The position numbers and the translations under genes were made by a program. Below are positions 48,035-58,365 of a DNA stretch of 64,000 nt, in pieces. The stretch covers positions 150,531 through 214,530 of the forward strand of contig JAKJXP020000086.1 of assembly GCA_022225965.2 (NCBI GenBank). Direction: 5' to 3'. This DNA comes from Diatrype stigma. Taxonomy: Eukaryota > Ascomycota > Sordariomycetes > Xylariales > Diatrypaceae. Position 1 is the stretch's first letter, and each line of letters starts with the position of its first letter. The notes beneath the pieces are model-generated. The model searched no databases and was not told where the DNA came from. It saw only the letters and a list, made by a program, of their open reading frames with translations.

Positions 48035-49796
48035 TTACTCCGCGGGTCTATAACCGCTCAGTGAAATCCGGCACGGAAACTTGCCTCGCGGATGCGCGGA
48101 CCCGGCCTCGATGAGGTACGCCTTCTCGCCGTCCACGTAAGTCAAGTCGAGCTTCTCCCCGGCGTAGACCTCATCGTAGCACTCCTGGAAATCGAACTCG
48201 CGCGCGAAGACGGCGAGGAAGGCCCGCACTTCCTTCATCACGAACGCCTGGCCCGTGCAGTTGCGCGTGCCGTACTCGAAGGTGCGCCAGGCCCCTTTCG
48301 CGGGGTACAGCTCGTGGCCGGGCCCCACGAGGAACCGCTCGGGCAGGAACTCGAGCGGGCGCACCCAGACTTTCTCGTTCCGGTGCAGGCTGAAGTGGTT
48401 CATCTGCACGGGCACCCCCTCGGTCGGGTACTCGGTACCGTCCTTGCCCTTGAGTACCAGGTCGGCGCACCCGGCGCGGATGCCGTTCGCCGGCGGGAAG
48501 AGCCGCAGCGTCTCCTTGATGACCGCCGTGGTGTACTGCAGGGAGTTCAGGATCGCGGGGCTCTCGGCGATCTTCTCGGTGCACGCCGCGAGGTTCTTTC
48601 CCAGGACCTCGTCGTGCTCTGCCCGGAGCTTGGCTAGGACTTCCGGGTGCTTCCATATCGTGTAGCAACACGCTACCATGCTAGAGGAAGTCGAGTCGTA
48701 CCCTGCGAAGAAGAACATGCGCAGTTGTGAGGACAGCATCGCCATGAAATCGGCATCTAAGGGGTCAGAAGGTCGCCGCCCCGGTTGCGCATAGTACGTC
48801 CGCAGGGCTTGGTCGAGAAGCGACTTGAACCCTTCCATCTCCTCTTCTACCTTAGCACTCCGGAACGCATCTACTCTCTTGTTGACTTGCGCTCGGATGT
48901 GGTTGTTCAGCAGGCGTCCATTATTCCACGTGCTGAGCCTCCGCAAGGGGTTCAACTGGCCAAGATTATCCATCACGTTATTAGCAGCGAACTTGAGGCC
49001 CAGCTGGCGGAGCATAGTCTCTGAAAGTGGGTTTGAGCCCTCCGACAGATTACCGAGTTCCGCATTGAAGACCACATGACCGATGATATCGTTCATCAGT
49101 GCCAGAATCAGGGGCTCCAAATGAAACAACTCCCCAGTACCAGCCTTTCGTCGCAGGATATCTCGCAGTAGTACCAGCTTATCGACAACAACAGACATAG
49201 CACCATCAAGATTGCTATTATTGAAAAACGGTAGGAACAGATTATGGTTGTGCTTCCACACCTGCCCATTTTCAGTGAAGAGGTTGAGACCCTCTCTACC
49301 AGAGATTGGCGCGAACCAGCTAGGGAGAGTGTGCGGTTTCTCGTTACCTGTCCAGGAATGCGCTATGGCCTGGTTCGCCAAATAGGGGTCCATGATGCAA
49401 ATCATAGGGACAGAAATAGGCCAGGTATCAAAGTAGAAGGCATCTGGACGGCCAAGCTTCCTGAACATCCAGTCGATAACGTAAGTACTGTGAGCTCCCG
49501 GAGGTAGGGCGTCAGCTGCGGCCTTTGCTTGCAATAGGTGCCCGAAGACTTTGCTGTGCGGGAGCATTGGCTAATACGTCGCCGTTAGCACGATTCCTTG
49601 CGGAGATATAAGACGGACACGATGGAGCAGAGCACCAATGGCTCACCTTTCCTAGCTTCTGAAGCCGGGTCACTAGAGCTCGGGCGCGCCATCCCCTATA
49701 CACGAAGCTGAAGACGCGACGAATAACGATGGCTAGCCCTACGCCAATGAGGGCGGTGAGAAGAACCCGACTTGGGTCCATCTCGCGAAATCCCAT
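48035..49796 (-). CDS. Cytochrome P450 monooxygenase
   Basis: Two exons: 49796-49647 (50 codons) and 49570-48035, with a 76-bp intron (GTGAGC...ATTAG). The total is 561 residues. A signal-anchor helix (VLLTALIGVGLAIVI) at residues ~11-26 places it in the ER membrane facing the cytosol. Motifs are in order: I-helix FFAGYDST (~335-341, O2 activation), K-helix ETLR (ExxR), PERF, and the heme loop FEYGTRNCTGQ with the thiolate Cys488 (codon 48,257-48,259). All catalytic residues are present, so the protein is likely active. ATG 49,781 is an alternative start. An in-frame ATG at 49,844 is less likely because the helix should be near the N-terminus. No other biosynthetic genes lie nearby, so the substrate cannot be inferred. 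Confidence 0.93.
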
Positions 49797-50501
49797 GCCT
49801 CCAGTTCCAGCGAGAAGATGATGAAGTTGAAAGTTTACTATCAACTTCTATTAACAAGTCAAGCTGAAAATGTCTCTTGTCATAATCAGGATGACCCTGC
49901 TTCCAACAATTTGACCATAATGCAGACGAAGGATTCCCTTGCGTGTGTAATCTGCCAATACCAGCGCGTTGATTCGCTGCCTCAATACCTGGTAGGTACC
50001 TGTGCCACCTGCGCCTTACCCGATCCGAGGTTCTTCCCCCTGTGTATTACAAAGCGAACAACCTCAACGTACGCGTACGTGAGCGCAATATGATCAACTG
50101 TTCCCTGACATGACGCCTTAAAATTCAGATGTTTAAATAAAGCTCAAGCAAGTCTAATAAAGCTGGGCAGTAGCTGAATAGCTTAACAATGAGTTGCCAA
50201 CGGTCTGACGGTCTAGATCTCCAATGCTCCGAATGCTACATACACCCATTGCAAGGTGCATATACATTATGCACCTAACTTTATATGGTGAAGGGGTCCA
50301 CTTGGTTCCCGCGATACGACCTGATCAGATAGCACATGATAAGATAACCGATAAGCCAAAGCTGCCCATCATTGGCTCTTGACGTCCCAGTTCCACCAAA
50401 ATTTCCTGGGAAACTTGACGTGGGAGAACCTGGAACGACTTCGTCTCAACCCTGCCATAGTATATACAAATATACAGCGACCAGTTCACGACCATCTCAC
50501 A
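49797..50501. other. Divergent promoter region between P450 and NOP9
   Basis: 705 bp with no supported gene. The NOP9 frame could extend up to 50,379, but the conserved N-terminus starts at 50,502. Confidence 0.5.
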
Positions 50502-52685
50502 ATGCCGAAGGCACGCACGAAACGTCAGGCTATCCGTGATGAGCGGAAACAGAAACGGCGAGATAAGGCTTTGTCGGCTGCCGACACAAGTCGCGCCGCT
50601 AAGCGACAGCGACTGAACGGAGACAACGAGGACGAGAATGTGATCGAGGACGGAGACGAGAATGAGGGAACAAAGGGCGACGAGGTTGCGGCATTCCAAG
50701 ATGGCCACGACCAGGAGGGAGGCGGCGATCGCGAGTTCTTCGGAATGCTATCCGAGGAGGAGCAGGAATACTTCCGGTCCGTTGACGAGCAGCTGGATAT
50801 AGACGACTTCCCATCGCAAGAGGAACGGGATCTGTATTTGGCCGGTGTTTTCAAGGAGGCTCAGGGCAAGGAGTTGAAATTAGCATGCAGTCAATCATGC
50901 TCGAGACTGATGGAGAGACTGATCCTGATGTCCAATACGCAACAGAAGAAGAGACTGTTCGAGCAGTTTGGTGGCCACTTCCTCAACCTCATCCAGCACA
51001 GATTCGCCAGCCATTGTTGCGAGACCCTGATCCTGCAATCCGCACCTATCGTCACGCGAGAACTAGGCGGCGAGCGCGACGACCTACCCACCGAGCAGGA
51101 CGACCCCGAAGCCAAGCCACTGCCGTATATGGAAGAGCTGTTCCTTCTGACACTCGACGAACTCGAGGGTCGATTGACCTACCTTCTTACCGATAGATTC
51201 GCATCCCATACCCTCCGCGTGCTCCTGGTCGTTCTCTCGGGCCGGCCTCTAGAACAGTCATCGACGAAGTCTCTTATTCACAGCAGGAAGAAGGAACAAA
51301 TATCTGCCCCGTGGGCCAGGAATGATTCGAACGAGTTGAGTTCGCAGATGCGAGCAGTCCCAGCATCCTTTACCCTGGCTGCTAAAAAGATTATCGACGA
51401 TGCCACCAGGGGAATGAGCGCTACCGAGCTTCGAGTGCTGGCAACCCATCCTACCGGCAATCCAGTGCTCCAGCTGTTCCTAGAATTAGACATTGCCCTG
51501 AGTTCCGAGTCTGCAAATGACGACACGTCTGAGGAGATGACTCTTCTATGGCGGCTTTTACCTGGAGCCCCTGCTACATTGAAGGATGCCACTACGAAAG
51601 CATGTGACTTCGTCAATAGCATGCTGTACGATGCGATAGGATCGAGACTTCTCGAGGTCCTCATCACTAATTGTCCCGGAAAGGTTTTCAAGGCTCTCTG
51701 GAAGCATATTTTCGCCGATCGGATTCATAGTCTACTACGCAATGATGTCGCTTCATATCCAGCCATCCGAGTTCTTAACCGTCTCAGCAAGGAGGATCTC
51801 GAGACTGCTGTCAAAAACACTCTTCCCGAAATACCCAAGTTAATAGCATTGTCCCGCTTCAATGTGATAAAGACCCTGTTTGACAGGTGTCAGGCCCGTC
51901 AAGACTTTGCCGATATCGATGCTCTTATGAAGGCAGTACTCGATGCATATGGTTCCGACCCCAAGGTGCTGGTGCCCAAGCTCTGCCTCCTTGAGTCAGG
52001 AGATGGTGAGGAGAAGAAGGAACCAGGACCTATCGCCAAGAATCGATCAGCTCTCGTATCGCATGGCTCTCATTTAGCAACAACATTCCTTGCTACACCA
52101 GGAGCACCTCGTCGATATATCCAGATATCCTTATCTGCTTTACCAGAGGAGCTACTCCTACAACTAGCAACAGCTTCAGCACCGACATCACACGTCCTTG
52201 TCGACGCCCTATCGACCCCCTCAAAGAACAAGATCTTCCACAAGACCCTCGTCGCCGCACTGAGGACCCACACCATCGAGCTGGCCCAGTCCGAGCATGG
52301 CAGCAGAGTCCTGAGTGCCATCGTTGCAGTGCCTTCCCGAGGCGATGGCATCACCCTGCCCTTTCACTTCAAGGAGACCATCATGGCACAGCTAGGCCAG
52401 CACGAGCCACAGCTTCGTGAATCCTACGAGGGCCGCCGCGTCTGGCGGAACTGGAAGGGTGATCTCTGGAAGAATAGGCGTAATGAGTGGGTGTCCTGGG
52501 CCAAGGAGTCTGATGCAGCCCCCATTGCCGCAGGCATCGTCCCCCCTACCAGGCGTCAGGCCCTACCTACACCCAGGACCCTACATGGCGGTAGTAGTGA
52601 TGTGACTTATGGTTGGCAGGGCAAGGCCGCTGATAGCGATAAGGATAAGAAGCGCAAGCGAGGGCCTGAAGTCGCTGCCGCATAA
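50502..52685 (+). CDS. NOP9: Nucleolar protein 9 (Pumilio-family pre-rRNA binding factor)
   Basis: A single exon of 727 residues. The start at 50,502 (CACAATGCC) gives MPKARTKRQAIRDERKQKRR, a basic nuclear/nucleolar signal, followed by an acidic stretch. FFGMLSEEEQEYFRSVDEQL leads into Pumilio/armadillo-like repeats. These include HRFASHCCETLIL, DRFASHTLRVLL, DAIGSRLLEVLI and QSEHGSRVLSAI, with the repeat-typical S/A-x-x-x-E RNA-contact positions. The C-terminus is Lys-rich (KDKKRKRG). In yeast the protein binds the 18S/ITS1 region of pre-rRNA and controls cleavage at site D during 40S assembly. Length and layout agree with fungal orthologues. It is a housekeeping gene, intact. Confidence 0.94.
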   Translation: MPKARTKRQAIRDERKQKRRDKALSAADTSRAAKRQRLNGDNEDENVIEDGDENEGTKGDEVAAFQDGHDQEGGGDREFFGMLSEEEQEYFRSVDEQLDIDDFPSQEERDLYLAGVFKEAQGKELKLACSQSCSRLMERLILMSNTQQKKRLFEQFGGHFLNLIQHRFASHCCETLILQSAPIVTRELGGERDDLPTEQDDPEAKPLPYMEELFLLTLDELEGRLTYLLTDRFASHTLRVLLVVLSGRPLEQSSTKSLIHSRKKEQISAPWARNDSNELSSQMRAVPASFTLAAKKIIDDATRGMSATELRVLATHPTGNPVLQLFLELDIALSSESANDDTSEEMTLLWRLLPGAPATLKDATTKACDFVNSMLYDAIGSRLLEVLITNCPGKVFKALWKHIFADRIHSLLRNDVASYPAIRVLNRLSKEDLETAVKNTLPEIPKLIALSRFNVIKTLFDRCQARQDFADIDALMKAVLDAYGSDPKVLVPKLCLLESGDGEEKKEPGPIAKNRSALVSHGSHLATTFLATPGAPRRYIQISLSALPEELLLQLATASAPTSHVLVDALSTPSKNKIFHKTLVAALRTHTIELAQSEHGSRVLSAIVAVPSRGDGITLPFHFKETIMAQLGQHEPQLRESYEGRRVWRNWKGDLWKNRRNEWVSWAKESDAAPIAAGIVPPTRRQALPTPRTLHGGSSDVTYGWQGKAADSDKDKKRKRGPEVAAA

Positions 52686-52739
52686 TGAAGATAGATGATG
52701 ATGTTAGCCGAATAATAGATTAGTACAGCAGGGTGCTGG

Positions 52740-53600
52740 TTTCTGCCTGGGACAAATGGTGCGGTACCTGCTTGCCACATACAACTGCACAGCGACGTGC
52801 CTTGCGATAACCGCTACCACTAACGGTGCACCTGACCTGTTTGTTTCTTCCAACTCAGGGCACAACGCGAAGATTTTTCACAATCTTGTTGTTTACCGCA
52901 TGCTTCCTACACATCCAAATGTGCACAGATCTGAGGAACGATTCCCCATCCATTACCGATCGTATCGACGCGTCCGCAGTTATCTATTACTCTCGTCTTT
53001 ATTTTCTATTCATCTATTATCTTCCCATTGTCTGGCGCTTTTTCCTCCTTAGTCATTCACGGAATAGACCAGTCTGACGACGACTTCCACGAACTTGTTA
53101 ATTGGAACCTGCTTGCTACACACCCAAACGCGTGCAAACCGACGAAGCAATACGCCACATCAAACACGGTATCGACGCGATTCGCAGTTGTTCATTCTTC
53201 CTATTGTCTCCATCTCCCATTCTGCCATCTTCCCTCCTACTGTCTGTCTCTCGGCCTCTCTCTTTTCCCTTTGAAGGAAATCGCAAGATAAACCAACCTG
53301 GGAACGAAAAGCTGCTTGTTCCGTGTTATAACTGCAGATCTTGTCCATAACAACCTTCTGATTACATACTGTACTACGGTTTGTGGCGACCATATATAGA
53401 ATCATTATCCCTCTGAGATCAGTATTCCATTCTGCCATCTCCTTGTCGTCGCCATCTGGCTTCTGCTCTCTGGGAAGTCAACCACGAAAAAGCCAGTCTA
53501 CATACGAAGCTGCTGGTCTTTTGCCATACATACAGTTCATTTCTGTTGTACTACTGGCTGTACTGCAAACAATAATCGCCATCATCACTTATTAAAAAAG
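52740..53600. repeat. Degenerate ~200-bp tandem repeats upstream of the Pro/Ser-rich gene
   Basis: Variants of a unit containing ...CTGCTTGCTACACACCCAAA... and GTATCGACGCG-TCGCAGTT recur with starts near 52,768, 52,908, 53,108, 53,308 and 53,503. Each later unit also has CATTCTGCCATCT or a similar pyrimidine tract. Copies are 60-70% alike by eye. It fills the intergenic space between NOP9 and the gene starting at 53,668. Confidence 0.5.
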
Positions 53601-53667
53601 GACGACGATATCCTCAGTATCAATATTACAGCAGCAATTACCATTGGATTAACATCAATTAACCAAC

Positions 53668-54636
53668 ATGGACAGCAGTATGAAGGATAACACTTCTACT
53701 ACCAGTAGCAATGCTGGCAGTCAAGGACACAACCAACCTGCTGTCGCGACTACCGCCAGTTCCGCTGGCAATACCATTTATAACCTCGGCCAAGAACAAG
53801 AGGATGAACAAGGCCATGGCCATGACGAAATTCCGGGTCCTCCTCCCATCGTGCGAGACTTTGCCTACGACCCCATCACCACGGCTGGGATTCAAGTTCC
53901 CATCGAAGTCATTACGCGTATAGCTCAGGCTCCTGACGCTGCACTGCCACGTCCTTATGTACCTCCTCCTACTTCGGTGAACCAGTACACGTACAGAGAC
54001 GTGCCCGTGTCACAGAGCAACGACACCCAGCCGATGCCACCACTGCCCTCGCCCGCTCGCCTGTTCGAGTCCATGATGCCTCCCCCGCCGCCTCCCCCTT
54101 CGCCAGCCCGACATTTTCAACGGCTCACAAACCCGCTGTCATCCTCATCATCATCGGCATCCACCGCAGTAGCAGCAGCAGGCCGCCTAACCGAAGTCGC
54201 AGCACGGCAGCTGGCATATACCACGCGACGCCAGCAGCGACTAGAGGCGGCGGTGGCGGCAGCAGCAGCAGCACCAGAGCAAGGAGAGCCAGAATGGCAG
54301 TCGCAGTCGTCGTCGCTGCCGTCCGTGTCCCCGCGAGTGTCCCCCCGCCTCGCCCTGGCGCGCGAGCGGCGCCGACGCAGCACGATCGAGAGGATCGAGA
54401 GGCTGAGAGAAGAGGCCAGAGATATGGAGCCACCCCCGACGCCGTCAGCCCCGGGCTTTACGAGCCCCAATCTACGACTAAGCCGGGACAGCAACTTGCG
54501 TCTGGGCCGCTCGGTTGATCACGTCTGGGACGTCGACCGGAATGCCAACTTAGAGAGAGCTTTCGGCGTTCGTCGGGGTGATGGCGGAGGTGATGGCCAT
54601 GGTCACAGTCATGGTTACGGTCGTCGTCATGACTAG
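53668..54636 (+). CDS. Low-complexity Pro/Ser-rich protein of unknown function
   Basis: A single-exon frame of 322 residues starting ACCAACATGG. The N-terminus is Ser/Thr/Gln-rich, and a stretch IPGPPPIVRDFAYDPITTAGIQVP looks folded or conserved (split at IPGPPPIVRDF). A proline-rich part with two SPAR[LH]F motifs and a run of seven Pro follows, then Ala/Gln-rich sequence and a basic helix RERRRRSTIERIERLREEAR. The C-terminus is Gly/His-rich (GDGHGHSHGYGRRHD). No family recognised. Long antisense frames (54,117-54,494) arise from its GC-rich codon use. Probably a disordered scaffold or regulator; expression is not proven by sequence. Confidence 0.6.
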   Translation: MDSSMKDNTSTTSSNAGSQGHNQPAVATTASSAGNTIYNLGQEQEDEQGHGHDEIPGPPPIVRDFAYDPITTAGIQVPIEVITRIAQAPDAALPRPYVPPPTSVNQYTYRDVPVSQSNDTQPMPPLPSPARLFESMMPPPPPPPSPARHFQRLTNPLSSSSSSASTAVAAAGRLTEVAARQLAYTTRRQQRLEAAVAAAAAAPEQGEPEWQSQSSSLPSVSPRVSPRLALARERRRRSTIERIERLREEARDMEPPPTPSAPGFTSPNLRLSRDSNLRLGRSVDHVWDVDRNANLERAFGVRRGDGGGDGHGHSHGYGRRHD

Positions 54637-56592
54637 CGTCATCGTGGTCGTAGCGAGCGTGGCACCTCGTAGAGGTGTCGAGATAGGAAAATATGCCGGC
54701 CTTGATTAGCGGCTTGGGTGAAGGCCAGAGACTGAAGAGGTGTCGGTTATGCTCTGGAATACATAGGTACAAGTTTAGGAGCTAGGGTATCTTTTTGACT
54801 TATGGGCCATGTTGGGGTGAAAATAGCCATCCTCTCATGTTCGGATGCCCAAAGAAACACCATATTGGCAGGGCTAAGTCGTTACTTCACCTGATTCTGC
54901 ACCAAGTTCCAGAGGGTGGTTATCGTGTGTTACTTGAGCACAGTTGCTTTGTATACTAGAATACCTCAATGGGGGGTATCTACGAACATTAACGCCGTTA
55001 CGTTAAAGCACCTATACTTGCATTAGCAGGCGACTTAGCTTAGAATAACCACAACTTGAGTCAACTTCGTCAGGTAGCCATTATAACCCTCGTCAGTATA
55101 TGTGACTGCATATTGAAATATGCCAGATAACCATTAATGTCTGGTTAAGGGATATTCCGCACTTGTAGTCATAAGATCTGCTAACGACTGTAATAACTTA
55201 AATGCCAATATACCAAAGTGGTTCATGAACTATATAGATACTTGCAAGTTCCAGGACAGAAAAATAAAAGGTGAAAATAGCATTGCTTATTGCAATAACC
55301 GGGGCCTGCGGACAGCCTTTCTTTTATTTTAACATCTATACTGTGGTATATAGTACAAATAAGGTTACTTTATATTACCAATTAAGTGTAAAGAGAGTTC
55401 GTACCAGCAAAACTCAAAGCACATGTACATTGCAGAGATGGGACGAATCCCTTCTTTAACACCCATGGGTTTCGTGCGTTGTGTGTAGGTACATAGTACT
55501 CTGTATTGCTAGGTATCATTTTGATCTGTTTTTCCCTAAGTATTCTGTTATCCTGTCGTCCTTAAGCTTCAAAAGCCAATCTCATCCTAGTTCTTATTGC
55601 TAGCTACCCAACCTTGTGAACCGCTCAGAAACGCACGCGATCACTTTCCCTCAGTGGCGTGCCTAAATGCCTTTTTTCAGATAGAGTTTACGAATAGAGG
55701 GTACCCTGTCTAGACAGTACCGCTTCCCGACGACATTGTAGGTATTCCTCTCGCCCCGCGGAATTCCCAAAACCTCCCCATGAACCAACTAGTTCGCTTC
55801 CTTCCGTTGAACCCCTGGAGTTTCTCAGATGAAACCTTATTTTGGTGCGATCCTCGGTTGCATTTCAAAGCAAAGAGGAAGACCATTAACCCCGCTCGAT
55901 ATCGTGTCATGCCATGTACTACCTAGCTAGTAGTCATGTAGCTCTGGAGTGTAAAGGTCGGGCATGGAGTGGGGATATACATATGTACATAGGTATGTAG
56001 CGAGAGCAAGCGGTAGCATAGAATGTGGTCGAACTGTGAAAGCTACCATGGAAGTTTAAATAAAAAGGTGACAGATGAAGTTCATTCGATTCCACTAGCT
56101 AGGCGCCGGGGAACCAATCGAGATTGTTCCCTCCGTTCTCCTTTCATCCCTTCTCTTACATACATATGCGCCTTGCTCCGTTGCAATAATCGTGTAGTTA
56201 AGCAGGCAGTAATAAAACAAGAGTGGTAAAACAAGTGATAAAGTAATAGTAGAATCAAATGATATCGCTTTCATGCCCAGAAGACCCAAAATGATGCACT
56301 GTTAGAACCCTGAGAGGAACGTGCAGAAGCATAAAAGCGTGGTATCATCGAATAGTGGTAACAGTAGTAGTAATAGTTGTAAGTAAGTAATTAGCCCCGG
56401 TTTCTTTCTTGGCCTCTCACTATGAAGAGAACAAACAACAAGACCTTTTAGTCCGTGTACTAAATCCGTCAAAGGGCGCGCCGCGCCGAGGCGACCTCGG
56501 AAAGGCAAGAAGACTAGCTAGCACACGCCGCCAGAGCTTTGGCAGTGGCCAACAAGCGGAGCAGAGTCGCTTGGTCTTGGTGCTAGCTCGCA
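54637..56592. other. 2-kb intergenic region
   Basis: Base-balanced, with no supported gene. The right third (about 56,050-56,590) is probably the 3' UTR of the minus-strand gene that ends at 56,593. Short frames have no recognisable features. Confidence 0.5.
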
Positions 56593-57800
56593 TCAATACT
56601 CCGATCCGAAATCGACGAACGTGTCCCAGGCATCGCCGCCGCCGCCGCCTGGCGTGCCTACCCGGCTGAAGCTCTCCAATGGTATTTCGAAGCGGTCAGC
56701 GGGAACTTCCATGGACGGGAACATAGGCACATCCCTGTCGTTTGACAGGAAATCCGGTGCATCATCTTGTGACGCGCTGATGTCCTTGTCGACATGTTCA
56801 TTAAGCCCCTTACCGCCCCCGCCGGGCATCTGCCCAAACATCGACCATGCTGACGGATCGCCGCCCAAAAACGACATGGCCATCGGATCGTTCATATCGA
56901 TGTTGGCCATCAGCTTCGCCCCATTTGGCAGCTCCGACGTGAAAATGGATGAGGAGGACGGTAGCTCCTGCTGCGTCAACTGGGGGTCGATCTGGAAGCT
57001 CGGTGGGAACGCGGATACTGGTGTCTGGTAGGGAGTGTGTCTCGATTCTGGCGTGGTCGACGAGCTCGGCGAGAGTGCGGGGGGTGATGATATAGTAGAT
57101 TGGTTCGATACTAAGCTGTCCGCAACAGATGGTCTCCTATCGATGCTGTCGTGCCGGGTTTGTTCCGAGATCTGGGTCGGGCTGATAGGGGAGGGTTGTA
57201 CAGGAGAGTTGGATGCTCTGTCTTGAGATGGTGGGGAGAACTGGCCCATGTTCGTGACTGGTGGCACGTACATCGATTGATTGAGCTTTTGTTGATATGC
57301 CTGTGCCGTAGGGAAGGATTCACTGAACAGCCTGTTTATTTCGTTATACCGCGCCATGGTAGCCATCGCGGCTTGTGTGGTTATATAGGCGTTGACTCTG
57401 CTGTTCATATCTGGCGAGTTGGTCTGCAGGTGTGCTGTGAGGTACTTGTACTGCCGCGGCAGATCGTCTTCTTCCTCCTCGTACATCTCCTCCTTCAGAA
57501 CTATTTCTTCGGACACCTTGAGGCCCCTCCCCGTCCGCCGCCGGTGGATCTCTGATGCCATCTTGGCGGACTGTATTCTTGCTTCAAGACTCCGGTCTGC
57601 CCGTCTCGAGGCTGCAATGTATGCACGTTCTTGGTTCTCCTCGTGTGATCTCTCGGTCTGCGCTAGGGGTTAGGCATTGTTCATCCAAACGGAACAGGGG
57701 CTTCATCTGATCTCACCTTTTGCACCTTTGGGGGAGGTGATGTCTCGTCTCCAACAGCCATGGCTCCGGTCATGAGCTTTCCGAGCGTTCGCTTAGGCAT
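56593..57800 (-). CDS. Ser/Pro-rich, mostly disordered fungal protein with conserved basic N-terminal region
   Basis: Two exons: 57800-57717 (28 codons, MPKRTLGKLMTGAMAVGDE) and 57657-56593, with a 59-bp intron (GTGAGA...GCGCAG). The total is 382 residues. An acceptor five bases upstream would break the frame. Residues ~29-110 form a basic, helical segment (RAYIAASRRADRSLEARIQ, EIHRRRTGRGLKVSEE, YEEEEDDLPRQYKYLTAHLQ) that looks like the conserved core. The rest is Ser/Pro/Gln-rich with Met- and Phe-containing patches (DPMAMSFLGGDPSAWSMFG) and an acidic aromatic end, WDTFVDFGSEY. The mix of a basic N-terminus and acidic/aromatic C-terminus suggests a nuclear transcription-related factor, but this is inference. 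I do not recognise the family name. Confidence 0.75.
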
Positions 57801-58337
57801 AGATAAAGCGATAGTGACGACGAAGGTCGACAAGGAACTTCGGATGCGGATGTATTTGGGAGGGGGGAAGACAAAAGAGTCTCGATAAGAAGGTAGAATT
57901 GGGTTGCAATAGCGTCAGGTAAAGGATATACTCCAACCTGGAATTCCCTGTGATTATCTTCCGATGGCAGCTCGAAACAAGTCTGACAACGGACGGATCT
58001 ATGAGGACAGTGACAGATGTCAGGCAGACAGTCTCGAGCGAGTCGGCAATTTTGGAGAATTAGGTGTCTTGTGTAACGGGAGCACGAAGGTAGAATCAAC
58101 AAAGGGTGAGTCGTGTGCCCCAAGAGGGTTTGTTATAAGACCCCTCTCGTTCAGAAGCTCCGTGTCAAGTAGCTTGGAATGCTAAACACTCAAAGAAGCT
58201 GCTTTATCCTTTTCTTTTATGACAGGCAGGACGATAGCGGGTAGGTAAACCTTAACCGTGTAAGTTTATTCGAGGGCGAAAGCTACCTGATCAGGCGGGA
58301 AGGGGGGTACGGCAGTGGTGGTGTTGTGGTGTTGGTC

Positions 58338-58365
58338 AGGTATTGACAACAAGGTATTGACAACA
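58338..58365. repeat. Two tandem copies of a 14-bp unit
   Basis: AGGTATTGACAACA occurs twice in perfect tandem, about 540 bp upstream of the gene starting at 57,800 (minus). It could be a paired binding site or chance slippage. Confidence 0.5.

Noticed and set aside
48092..48671. Long frames antisense or offset to the P450
   Set aside because: They arise from GC-rich third positions of the P450 coding sequence and have no motifs.
54117..54494. 125-codon antisense frame in the Pro/Ser-rich gene
   Set aside because: A Ser/Arg/Ala run caused by simple-sequence codons on the other strand.
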